Shown here piece after piece: positions 1 to 6,170 of a DNA stretch of 7,480 nt. The position numbers were made by a program, and so were the translations under genes. The DNA is taken from positions 1 to 7,480 of the forward strand of contig CAIJFC010000054.1 in assembly GCA_903819815.1 (NCBI GenBank), given 5' to 3'. Under the pieces are notes generated by a model that was not told the DNA's origin, ran no database searches, and worked only from the letters and a program-made list of their open reading frames with translations. The stretch is from an uncultured Bacteroidota bacterium. GTDB lineage: Bacteria; Bacteroidota; Bacteroidia; Flavobacteriales; Flavobacteriaceae. Position 1 is the stretch's first letter, and each line of letters starts with the position of its first letter.

Positions 1-188
1 AAAATGAAATTAATATTGGCGACCAACTTTTAATAAAAGGGGTTACAACGGGAGAACAAAAAATTGAACTTACGGAAATGCTCGTCAATGGAACCGATTC
101 TAAAAAAGCCCTTGCTGGTGACATTTGTACCCTTAAACTGCCCTTCCGAATTCGATTATCAGACAAATTGTATAAAATTTTAGAATAG
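1..188 (+). CDS. C-terminal end of a U32-family peptidase-like protein (5'-truncated)
   Basis: The frame whose first whole codon is at position 3 stays open for 61 codons and stops at TAG 186-188; the start lies outside the window. The visible residues begin NEINIGDQLLIKG and end FRIRLSDKLYKILE. The order GDxLxIxG, then an 'NG' turn, then 'AGDxCTxxxPFRIRxSDKLYK' looks like the small beta-barrel (EF-Tu domain 2-like) found at the C-terminus of YegQ/TrhP-type U32 peptidases, which in several bacteria take part in tRNA uridine hydroxylation. Only this accessory domain is visible; the catalytic part would lie upstream. The family call is from recall of C-terminal motifs, and another protein with the same barrel is possible. 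A hairpin terminator follows 17 bases after the stop, so this gene is probably transcribed separately from ricT. Confidence 0.6.
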   Translation, partial: NEINIGDQLLIKGVTTGEQKIELTEMLVNGTDSKKALAGDICTLKLPFRIRLSDKLYKILE

Positions 189-204
189 CTATTTTAATTA
201 ATTT

Positions 205-248
205 GAAAAACCGCTATCACTACTATTGTTATGGCGGTTTTTCTGTTT
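205..248 (+). terminator. Rho-independent terminator after the U32-like gene
   Basis: Left arm 205-217 (GAAAAACCGCTAT) pairs with right arm 231-243 (ATGGCGGTTTTTC) over 13 bp with a single T-G wobble; the loop is the 13 bases 218-230. The right arm includes a T5 run and is followed by TGTTTT. The A-rich left side means the hairpin could also work on the opposite strand, but no minus-strand gene faces it here. Confidence 0.85.
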
Positions 249-295
249 TAGATAAAGTTTAAAGTTTTAAAGTTTTAAACCTAAAATTAAAATAA

Positions 296-303
296 TATCT
301 TTA
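296..303 (+). promoter_or_regulatory. Candidate -7 element for the ricT-gldH-mrcA operon
   Basis: TATCTTTA at 296-303 matches the Bacteroidota -7 consensus TAnnTTTG at every fixed position except the last (A for G). It lies between the upstream terminator and ricT, where a promoter is expected, and would put the transcript start near 310 with a leader of about 45-50 bases. No clear -33 TTG is seen at the usual 17-23 base distance; that stretch is a run of AAAGTTTT-like repeats (255-280). Confidence 0.4.
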
Positions 304-326
304 CACATTAATCGTTATGAACTTAC

Positions 327-343
327 GTTGTGCTAGTCACGAC
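327..343 (+). other. Short hairpin in the predicted ricT leader
   Basis: GTTGTG (327-332) pairs with CACGAC (338-343) over 6 bp including one T-G wobble, with loop CTAGT. It ends 14 bases before the ricT ATG and would be within the 5' leader if transcription starts near 310. It is short enough to have arisen by chance. Confidence 0.25.
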
Positions 344-357
344 ACCACAATATAATT

Positions 358-1626
358 ATGGCATGTACAAGTTGTTCAACTTCAGATGGCGGAGCGCCTA
401 AGGGTTGTAAAAATAATGGGACTTGCGGCACCGATAGCTGCAACAAACTAACGGTCTTCGACTGGCTTTCCAACATGAGTTTGCCTAATGGTGAAGCTCC
501 GTTTGACTGCGTTGAAGTGCGTTTTAAGAATGGTAGAAAAGAATTTTATAGAAATACCGAAAAACTAACCTTAAGCATTGGAGACATTGTAGCTACAGAA
601 TCTTCTCCAGGGCACGATGTTGGGATTGTAACTTTAACTGGTGAATTGGTAAAAATTCAAATGAAGAAGAAAGGGGTCAATCACACTAGCCCAGAAATTC
701 TAAAAATGTACCGAAAAGCATCTCAAAGGGACATCGATATTTGGTCGGCAGCCAGAGACAAAGAAGAGCCAATGAAAGTTCGAGCTCGAGAATTGGCAAT
801 TGCTCAAAAACTAGAAATGAAAATTTCTGATATTGAATTTCAAGGTGACGGATTAAAAGCGACCTTTTATTATACAGCCGAAGCAAGAATAGATTTCCGT
901 TTGTTAATCAAGGATTTTGCCAAAGAATTCAACACCAGAATTGAAATGAAGCAAGTTGGTTTTCGTCAGGAAGCCTCCAGATTAGGCGGCATTGGTTCGT
1001 GCGGAAGAGAATTGTGTTGTTCTACTTGGTTAACCGATTTTAGAAGTGTAAATACTTCAGCGGCACGTTACCAGCAGTTGTCGCTTAATCCTCAAAAATT
1101 AGCTGGACAGTGTGGCAAATTGAAATGTTGTTTGAATTATGAGTTGGATACGTACATGGATGCGCTAAAAACCTTCCCTGACTTTGATACTAAATTGAGT
1201 ACCGAAAAAGGAGATGCCGTTTGTCAAAAACAAGATATTTTTAAAGGGTTAATGTGGTTTGCCTACACTAATAATTTTGCCAATTGGCATGTATTAAAAA
1301 TCGACCAGGTTAGAGAAATTATGGCGGAAAATAAATTGAAAAACAAAGTTTCTTCTCTTGAAGATTTTGCTTTAGAAATTGTTTCTGAACCTGAAAAAGA
1401 TTTCAATAATGCCATGGGACAAGAAAGTCTTACGAGATTTGATCAACCTAAGAAAAAGAAAAAACCAAATAGAAATAACAAACGCCCCGGTGAAAATGTA
1501 ATAGTGGCTAACAATAATAATAAACCACAGCAGCAAAAAAACCAGGGAAAACCATTTGGAAATAACAAAATCAGACCTAACGAAAATACCATTAAACCCA
1601 ATATTAATAATGAGCCTAAAGAGTAG
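358..1626 (+). CDS. ricT: RicT-type PSP1-domain protein
   Basis: This 422-aa protein belongs to the PSP1/YaaT (RicT) family. In Bacillus subtilis, RicT acts with RicA and RicF in an iron-sulfur-containing complex that affects RNase Y-dependent mRNA maturation, sporulation and biofilm formation; its role in Bacteroidota is less clear, and no ricA or ricF is in this window. The PSP1 core lies at about residues 50-270 and ends with two cysteine clusters, GSCGRELCC (C215, C220, C221) and GQCGKLKCC (C252, C257, C258), which are plausible metal or Fe-S ligands. There is an additional N-terminal cysteine-rich leader (C3, C6, C17, C23, C28) and a low-complexity Lys/Asn/Pro/Gln tail from about 364 to the end, which looks disordered and basic and might contact RNA. 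The start is the first ATG in the frame after the promoter region, and its codons encode the cysteine leader. The last 17 bases overlap gldH, so the two are probably translationally coupled. Confidence 0.88.
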   Translation: MACTSCSTSDGGAPKGCKNNGTCGTDSCNKLTVFDWLSNMSLPNGEAPFDCVEVRFKNGRKEFYRNTEKLTLSIGDIVATESSPGHDVGIVTLTGELVKIQMKKKGVNHTSPEILKMYRKASQRDIDIWSAARDKEEPMKVRARELAIAQKLEMKISDIEFQGDGLKATFYYTAEARIDFRLLIKDFAKEFNTRIEMKQVGFRQEASRLGGIGSCGRELCCSTWLTDFRSVNTSAARYQQLSLNPQKLAGQCGKLKCCLNYELDTYMDALKTFPDFDTKLSTEKGDAVCQKQDIFKGLMWFAYTNNFANWHVLKIDQVREIMAENKLKNKVSSLEDFALEIVSEPEKDFNNAMGQESLTRFDQPKKKKKPNRNNKRPGENVIVANNNNKPQQQKNQGKPFGNNKIRPNENTIKPNINNEPKE

Positions 1627-2095
1627 CATTCTTTTAATTATTATTGCCGGACTCTACATTTCTTGCGATAAAAAAAGGGTCTTTGACGAATACCAGTCAG
1701 TTGGTAGCGCATGGAATATGAAAAAAGAAGTCGTTTTTGAACTTCCAAAAATGGATACATTAAAAAAATATAATTTGTTTATTAACCTTCGGGCAAATGA
1801 CGATTATAAATTTAATAATCTATTTTTAATTGTTTCCCTTGAGCAACCAAATGGACTTACCAAAGTAGATACACTAGAATATGAAATGGCCGATGTAGAT
1901 GGCACTCTTCTTGGCGAAGGCTTTAGCGACATAAAAGAAAGTAAATTGTATTACAAAGAAAGTGTGAAATTTAAAGCTTCAGAAAACAATAAGATTCACA
2001 TCAAACAAGCAGTACGCCAAACAGGAAAAATAGAGGGCGTTCAAGATTTAGAGGGAATTACTGAAATTGGTTTTAGAGTCGAATCATTAGAATAA
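1610..2095 (+). CDS. gldH: Gliding motility lipoprotein GldH
   Basis: GldH is an envelope lipoprotein which in Flavobacterium johnsoniae is needed for gliding motility and chitin use; its molecular action in the gliding/type IX secretion machinery is not resolved. I chose the ATG at 1610 (161 aa) over an upstream ATG at 1556. From 1610 the protein begins MSLKSSILLIIIAGLYISC, a classic short lipoprotein signal (one Lys, hydrophobic core, Cys19), whereas the upstream start would put 18 non-signal residues in front and lengthen the overlap with ricT. The mature part contains VFDEYQSVGSAW near the N-terminus, NLFLIV, KVDTLEYEMA and, near the C-terminus, AVRQTGKIEGVQ with GITEIGFRVE, all familiar from GldH. 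The residue at -3 of the lipobox is Tyr, which is unusual. The gene ends with tandem in-frame stops TAA TAG, and the mrcA ATG follows 4 bases after the first stop. Confidence 0.9.
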   Translation: MSLKSSILLIIIAGLYISCDKKRVFDEYQSVGSAWNMKKEVVFELPKMDTLKKYNLFINLRANDDYKFNNLFLIVSLEQPNGLTKVDTLEYEMADVDGTLLGEGFSDIKESKLYYKESVKFKASENNKIHIKQAVRQTGKIEGVQDLEGITEIGFRVESLE

Positions 2096-2099
2096 TAGT

Positions 2100-4397
2100 A
2101 TGGCAGTTAAAAAAAATAACACCCCCGTTAAAGACATCGAATACTACAAAAAGAAATTTTGGAAAATCTTTTCTTATAGCCTTATTGGTATTTGTGTATT
2201 TTTCCTTTTAGCCTCATGGGGCCTTTTTGGATCTATGCCCTCCTTTGAAGATTTAGAAAATCCAGATTCTAATTTGGCCACAGAAGTTATTTCTGCAGAT
2301 GGTGTTACCATAGGAAAATTTTACAATGAAAATAGAACTTCTATAAAATACCAAGATTTGCCAAAACACCTTGTTGATGCTCTTGTAGCAACCGAAGACG
2401 AGCGTTTCTATGAGCATTCAGGGGTGGATGGACGTGGAACTTTACGTGCTATTGCCAGTTTTGGAACTAGCGGTGGCGCAAGTACTTTAACACAACAATT
2501 AGCCAAACAATTGTTTCATGGTGAAGGATCAAAATTTTTACCATTTAGAATTGTTCAAAAAGCAAAAGAGTGGATTATCGCCATACGACTAGAACGTCAA
2601 TACACCAAAAATGAAATCATTGCAATGTATTTTAATAAAGCCGATTTTATTAATACAGCAGTTGGGATTCGCTCTGCAGCAAAAGTATATTTTGGAAAAG
2701 AACCTCGTGATTTAAATGTAACCGAAAGCGCAATGCTAGTTGGAATGCTAAAAAACCCTTCTCTTTATAACCCAATTCGCCGACTTGAAAAAGTGCAACA
2801 ACGTAGAAATGTGGTTTTAGGTCAAATGGTAAAAAATCATTTTTTAACAGAAAATGTTAAAGCCTCATTGGAAAAAGAACCTATTGTTCTAAAATTCCAT
2901 CCTGAAAGTCACAAAGACGGAATTGCAACCTATTTCCGTGAATATTTGAGAGAATTTATGAAAAATTGGTTGAAAGAAAATAAAAAACCAGACGGATCTG
3001 AATACGATGTTTATAGAGACGGACTCAAAATTTATACTACCATCGATTCTAGAGTTCAAGCTTATGCTGAAGAAGCGGTGACAGAGCATTTGTCCAATTT
3101 ACAAAAAGAATTTTTCGACCAATCAAAAACAAATAAAAACGCTCCTTTTGTAAATATTTCTAAAGACGAAACCGACAAAATTTTGATGCAAGCCATGAAA
3201 TCTTCGGATCGTTGGAGAGAATTAAAATTGCAAGATAAAAGTGACGATGAGATCATTAAATCCTTTGAAATAAAAACTAAAATGACCGTTTTTACTTGGA
3301 AAGGAGAACGTGATACTATAATGACGCCAACGGATTCTATTCGTTATTACAAACATTTCCTTCAAACCGGATTGATGTCGATGGAACCGCAAACAGGACA
3401 TGTAAAAGCGTGGGTTGGAGGAATAAATTATAAATATTTCCAATACGATCACGTGGGTCAAGGCGCTCGACAAGTAGGTTCTACCTTTAAACCTTTTGTA
3501 TATGCTACGGCAATTGAACAATTAAAAATGTCCCCTTGCGATTCCATTATCGATTCGCCATTTACAATTCCAGTTGGAAAGCACCACGTTACAAAAACTT
3601 GGACGCCCGCCAATTCAGACAATAGATACCGTGGAATGGTAACCTTAAAAAAGGCATTGGCCAACTCTATCAATACCGTTTCGGCAAAATTAATGGACAA
3701 AGTAGGTCCAGAAAAAGTAGTTGAATTAGCACATAAACTTGGTATAAAATCAGAAATTCCATTGCAGCCCTCAATTGCATTAGGAGCAGTAGAAATTACC
3801 GTTCATGATATGGTTGCCGCCTACAGCACTTTCGCAAATCAAGGAGTTTACATCAAACCCCAATTCATTACAAGAATTGAAGATAAAAACGGAGTGGTAC
3901 TTTACGAACCAATCCCAGAATCGCACGATGTGTTGAATAAAGACATTGCTTTTGCAGTAGTAAAATTATTGGAAGGAGTAACCGAAGAAGGCTCAGGATC
4001 TCGATTGAGAACCCAAGGTGGTGGAAACGGATACAATAGAGTTACCGGTTATCCGTATGTATTTACCAACCCAATTGCAGGAAAAACTGGAACCACACAA
4101 AATCAATCCGACGGTTGGTTTATGGGAATGGTGCCCAACCTTGTAACCGGTGTTTGGGTAGGTTGCGAAGACCGTTCCGCCCGTTTTAAAAGCATCACTT
4201 ACGGTCAAGGAGCCGTGGCGGCATTACCAATTTGGGGCATACTAATGAAAAAATGTTACGCTGACGAAAGCCTTACCATTTCAAAAGAAGAATTCGAAAG
4301 ACCTGATAATCTAAATATAAAAGTCGATTGTTGGTCGCCACCAGCCAAGAAAGATTCCACAGAAACAGAACAAAATACAGACGAATTTAGCCTATAA
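2100..4397 (+). CDS. mrcA: Bifunctional class A penicillin-binding protein (PBP1A-like)
   Basis: This 765-aa protein polymerises lipid II into glycan strands and cross-links the peptides, outside the inner membrane. A basic cytoplasmic tail (1-20) precedes one membrane segment (about 22-45). The GT51 domain follows, with EDERFYEHSGVD (catalytic Glu99), GGASTLTQQLAKQLF (125-139), a KAKEW motif (Glu157 probably the second catalytic Glu) and a YFGK motif at 197-200. The transpeptidase domain has SxxK at S461-TF-K464, SxN at S523-I-N525 and KTG at 662-664, so both activities look intact. An insert of about 90 residues (331-420) between the domains resembles that of Bacteroidota homologues. The last 20 residues are polar and probably disordered. 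The gene directly follows gldH and ends the operon; a repeat and then a strong terminator come after it. The symbol mrcA is by family; pbpC and monofunctional types are unlikely given the full motif set. Confidence 0.93.
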   Translation: MAVKKNNTPVKDIEYYKKKFWKIFSYSLIGICVFFLLASWGLFGSMPSFEDLENPDSNLATEVISADGVTIGKFYNENRTSIKYQDLPKHLVDALVATEDERFYEHSGVDGRGTLRAIASFGTSGGASTLTQQLAKQLFHGEGSKFLPFRIVQKAKEWIIAIRLERQYTKNEIIAMYFNKADFINTAVGIRSAAKVYFGKEPRDLNVTESAMLVGMLKNPSLYNPIRRLEKVQQRRNVVLGQMVKNHFLTENVKASLEKEPIVLKFHPESHKDGIATYFREYLREFMKNWLKENKKPDGSEYDVYRDGLKIYTTIDSRVQAYAEEAVTEHLSNLQKEFFDQSKTNKNAPFVNISKDETDKILMQAMKSSDRWRELKLQDKSDDEIIKSFEIKTKMTVFTWKGERDTIMTPTDSIRYYKHFLQTGLMSMEPQTGHVKAWVGGINYKYFQYDHVGQGARQVGSTFKPFVYATAIEQLKMSPCDSIIDSPFTIPVGKHHVTKTWTPANSDNRYRGMVTLKKALANSINTVSAKLMDKVGPEKVVELAHKLGIKSEIPLQPSIALGAVEITVHDMVAAYSTFANQGVYIKPQFITRIEDKNGVVLYEPIPESHDVLNKDIAFAVVKLLEGVTEEGSGSRLRTQGGGNGYNRVTGYPYVFTNPIAGKTGTTQNQSDGWFMGMVPNLVTGVWVGCEDRSARFKSITYGQGAVAALPIWGILMKKCYADESLTISKEEFERPDNLNIKVDCWSPPAKKDSTETEQNTDEFSL

Positions 4398-4426
4398 TTT
4401 TTTGGAGCTTTATCCGGCTGTACGTT

Positions 4427-4469
4427 GCAATCCACGAGATTGCTTCGTGCCTCGCAATTTCGTGGGATT
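4427..4469. repeat. Hairpin core of copy 1, resembling the ATTGCGAGG...CGAAGCAATC repeat
   Basis: CACGAGATTGC (4433-4443) pairs with GCAATTTCGTG (4454-4464) over 11 bp with one wobble, extended by C4432-G4465 and, past a bulged G4466, by three A-T pairs. The minus strand inside it reads TTGCGAGGCACGAAGCAAT, which strongly resembles a short repeat I recall from many unrelated bacterial genomes. GATTGC (4438-4443) can pair instead with the upstream GCAATC (4427-4432), so two folds compete. Confidence 0.6.
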
Positions 4470-4478
4470 TCCACTGCC

Positions 4479-4500
4479 ACCTGCCTGCCGGCAGGCAGGT
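4479..4500. repeat. 22-bp perfect GC-rich palindrome
   Basis: ACCTGCCTGCC at 4479-4489 is followed at once by its exact reverse complement at 4490-4500, with no spacer. It sits within the right flank of repeat copy 1, at the point where the alignment with copy 2 breaks down, which suggests insertion into that repeat. The CCTGCC/GGCAGG palindrome is one I recall as a recurrent intergenic repeat in several phyla; that is not verified here. Confidence 0.85.
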
Positions 4501-4544
4501 CCGGGCTAAGAATTCGAGTGACTTCAAAATTATTGTAAAAATCT

Positions 4545-4594
4545 AATAAGTAGCCTCAAAATCAGAATTTGTGATTTTGAGGCTACTTATTTTA
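4545..4594 (+). terminator. 20-bp perfect hairpin terminator after mrcA
   Basis: The arm at 4545-4564 (AATAAGTAGCCTC then AAAATCA) is the exact reverse complement of the arm at 4572-4591; the loop is GAATTTG (4565-4571). TTATTTTAT-like sequence follows, and an A5 run (4537-4541) precedes the left arm, so it could act in both directions. It lies about 150 bases after the mrcA stop and 34 bases before the scoA -7 element, insulating the two operons. Confidence 0.85.
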
Positions 4595-4627
4595 TGTCAA
4601 ATTAGGAAAAATTGATTAATAATTCGT

Positions 4628-4635
4628 TATTTTTG
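4628..4635 (+). promoter_or_regulatory. Predicted scoAB promoter (-7 element)
   Basis: TATTTTTG is a full match to the Bacteroidota -7 consensus TAnnTTTG. Transcription would start near 4642, giving a leader of about 23 bases before the scoA ATG. A TTG at 4612-4614 is only 13 bases upstream, closer than the usual 17-23, so the -33 element is uncertain. Confidence 0.65.
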
Positions 4636-4664
4636 AAGTAAGAAAAACTAAGAATAAACGAACA

Positions 4665-5363
4665 ATGATTAATAAAAAAGTACCTACCGTTCAAGACGCC
4701 CTAAACGGGATTGAAAACGGAATGACTATACTGCTTGGCGGTTTCGGATTGTGTGGAATTCCCGAAAATTCCATCGCCGAATTAGTAAAAAAAGGAAATG
4801 ACAACCTAACCTGTATTTCTAATAATGCCGGTGTGGATGATTTTGGACTTGGTTTACTATTGCACAAAAAGCAAATCAAAAAAATGATCTCTTCTTATGT
4901 AGGTGAAAATGCCGAATTTGAACGCCAAATGTTGTCTGGGGAATTGGAAGTAGAATTAATTCCACAAGGAACACTTGCCGAAAGATGTCGCGCTGCTCAA
5001 GCGGGAATTCCCGCGTTTTTTACTCCAGCTGGTTTTGGAACAGAAGTCGCTGTTGGAAAAGAAACACGAGAATTCAATGGCAAAATGCACATTATGGAAC
5101 ATGCCTTCAAAGCCGATTTTGCAATTGTAAAAGCATGGAAAGGCGACACCGCAGGAAACCTTATTTTTAAAGGCACCGCTAGAAATTTCAATCCTTGTAT
5201 GGCAGGCGCAGCAAAAATTACGGTGGCTGAAGTAGAAGAACTAGTAGAAGCTGGATCACTAGATCCAAACCAAATTCATATTCCAGGGATATTCGTTCAA
5301 CGCATTTTCCAAGGAGAAAAATATGAAAAGAGAATTGAACAACGCACGGTGAGACAGAAGTAA
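4665..5363 (+). CDS. scoA: 3-oxoacid CoA-transferase, subunit A
   Basis: This 232-aa protein is the alpha subunit of a family I CoA-transferase, most likely succinyl-CoA:3-oxoacid (acetoacetate) CoA-transferase, which moves CoA from succinyl-CoA to a 3-oxoacid in the cytoplasm. The CoA-transferase signature 1 is complete at residues 18-33: N-G-x2, ILL, GGF, three residues, then G-x-P, read as NGMTILLGGFGLCGIP. Further family features are SNNAG (about 52-56), an ISSYVGEN stretch, LIPQGTLAERCRAAQAGIPAF and TPAGFGTEVA. Length is typical for a separate A subunit. The start follows a promoter by about 30 bases and has no Shine-Dalgarno sequence. The catalytic Glu is on the partner subunit scoB, encoded 86 bases downstream. 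AtoD (acetate-dependent) or PcaI (3-oxoadipate) activity cannot be excluded by sequence alone; no pca or ato genes are visible nearby. Confidence 0.9.
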   Translation: MINKKVPTVQDALNGIENGMTILLGGFGLCGIPENSIAELVKKGNDNLTCISNNAGVDDFGLGLLLHKKQIKKMISSYVGENAEFERQMLSGELEVELIPQGTLAERCRAAQAGIPAFFTPAGFGTEVAVGKETREFNGKMHIMEHAFKADFAIVKAWKGDTAGNLIFKGTARNFNPCMAGAAKITVAEVEELVEAGSLDPNQIHIPGIFVQRIFQGEKYEKRIEQRTVRQK

Positions 5364-5389
5364 TTTGAAAATTATCTAATTTGAAAATT
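5361..5389 (+). repeat. Tandem TAATTTGAAAATT repeat in the scoA-scoB spacer
   Basis: TAATTTGAAAATT occurs at 5361-5373 and again at 5377-5389 (period 16). The first copy supplies the scoA stop codon TAA. It resembles TTGAAAATTTGAAA-type spacers I recall in Flavobacterium intergenic DNA. The rest of the 86-base spacer holds a purine-rich patch (5391-5400) and a weak hairpin, CTAATT (5416-5421) with AATTAG (5426-5431), loop GTGA. No terminator or promoter is evident, so scoA and scoB are probably co-transcribed. Confidence 0.6.
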
Positions 5390-5449
5390 TGAAGAGGAGA
5401 AACGATAAGGACAATCTAATTGTGAAATTAGGATTCAAAAATTAAAACT

Positions 5450-6109
5450 ATGGCTTTAGATAAAAATGATATCGCAAAACGAATTGCAAAAGAAGTAAAA
5501 AACAACTATTTCGTAAACCTCGGAATTGGAATTCCAACCCTTGTAGCCAACTACGTTAGAAAAGACATTTCGGTTGAATTTCAAAGTGAAAACGGGGTTT
5601 TAGGTATGGGACCATTTCCATTTGAGGGAGAAGAAGATGCCGATGTAATTAATGCAGGAAAGCAAACGATTACCACCTTAGCTGGAGCGAGTTTTTTTGA
5701 CTCAGGAATGAGTTTCGGAATGATTCGTGGGCAACATGTCGATTTAACGATTTTGGGGGCAATGGAAGTTTCTGAAAATGGCGATATAGCCAATTGGAAA
5801 ATTCCTGGTAAAATGGTTAAAGGAATGGGCGGCGCGATGGATTTAGTGGCTTCTGCCGATAATATTATTGTGGCGATGATGCACGTTAACAAAGCAGGAG
5901 AAAGTAAAATTCTTAAAAAATGTACGTTGCCATTAACAGGAGTTGGGTGCGTTAAAAAAGTAGTAACCGAATTGGCGGTTTTAGAAATTACCCCAAAAGG
6001 ATTTAAACTTTTGGAAAGAGCGCCAGGCGTTTCTGTAGAACACATCATTAAGGCCACCGAAGCCGAATTAATAATTGAAGGAGCAATTCCCGAAATGGTT
6101 ATTGAATAG
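5450..6109 (+). CDS. scoB: 3-oxoacid CoA-transferase, subunit B
   Basis: This 219-aa protein is the beta subunit that carries the catalytic residue of the CoA-transferase formed with ScoA. The signature 2 motif is at residues 44-52, FQSENGVLG, with Glu47 as the residue that forms the glutamyl-CoA thioester intermediate. VNLGIGIPT (22-30) is the typical preceding motif. Other conserved stretches are GAMEVSENGDIANWKIPGK and GMGGAMDLV around 103-133, and near the end the LLERAPGVSVE segment. The length is normal for a separate B subunit. The ATG at 5450 follows an AT-rich leader with no Shine-Dalgarno sequence. It is the second gene of the scoAB pair; the nearest terminator-like hairpin is about 200 bases downstream. 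Substrate choice (acetoacetate versus other 3-oxoacids) is inferred from family resemblance only. Confidence 0.92.
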   Translation: MALDKNDIAKRIAKEVKNNYFVNLGIGIPTLVANYVRKDISVEFQSENGVLGMGPFPFEGEEDADVINAGKQTITTLAGASFFDSGMSFGMIRGQHVDLTILGAMEVSENGDIANWKIPGKMVKGMGGAMDLVASADNIIVAMMHVNKAGESKILKKCTLPLTGVGCVKKVVTELAVLEITPKGFKLLERAPGVSVEHIIKATEAELIIEGAIPEMVIE

Positions 6110-6170
6110 TTTACGGTTGCATCTGACTGGTGTTTTTTCTTTGAGCGGTTTGTGAAATAGTTTATTCTTG

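Larger units (their letters stand above)
4404..4508 (-). repeat. Dispersed Flavobacteriaceae-type intergenic repeat, copy 1 (composite)
   Basis: A GC-richer island begins 7 bases after the mrcA stop. Read on the minus strand it has a flank (complement of 4464-4481), a central hairpin (4429-4469) and a second flank GGATTGCAACGTACAGCCG (complement of 4415-4433). Both flanks can be aligned to copy 2 at 6348-6457, with about 14 of 20 positions matching (one gap) in one flank and 12 of 19 in the other, so the two copies lie in opposite orientation. From recall, this flank-hairpin-flank plan with 'AGCGGAAAGCCC'-like arms is frequent in Flavobacteriaceae intergenic DNA. No open frame and no transposase is associated. 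The right end near CCGGGCTAAG (4501-4510) is only approximate. Confidence 0.65.

Noticed and set aside
1556..1609. Upstream ATG for gldH giving a 179-aa product
   Set aside because: It adds 18 polar residues before a clear lipoprotein signal peptide and lengthens the overlap with ricT; the ATG at 1610 places the signal at the N-terminus.
4404..4508. Insertion sequence or CRISPR array after mrcA
   Set aside because: There is no transposase frame and no regularly spaced direct repeats; the island is a single hairpin-bearing repeat with a nested palindrome.
5391..5410. Purine-rich GAGGAG patch as scoB ribosome binding site
   Set aside because: It lies about 50 bases before the scoB ATG, far outside the functional distance.
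5581..6057. Minus-strand open frame of 158 codons within scoB
   Set aside because: It is fully antisense to a gene with intact catalytic motifs; the low-complexity, Ser/Pro/Ile-rich translation is what the complement of scoB would give.
4665..6109. scoAB as part of an aromatic (pca) or butyrate (ato) catabolic cluster
   Set aside because: No pca, ato, thiolase or regulator gene is visible on either side; neighbours are cell-wall and tRNA-charging genes.
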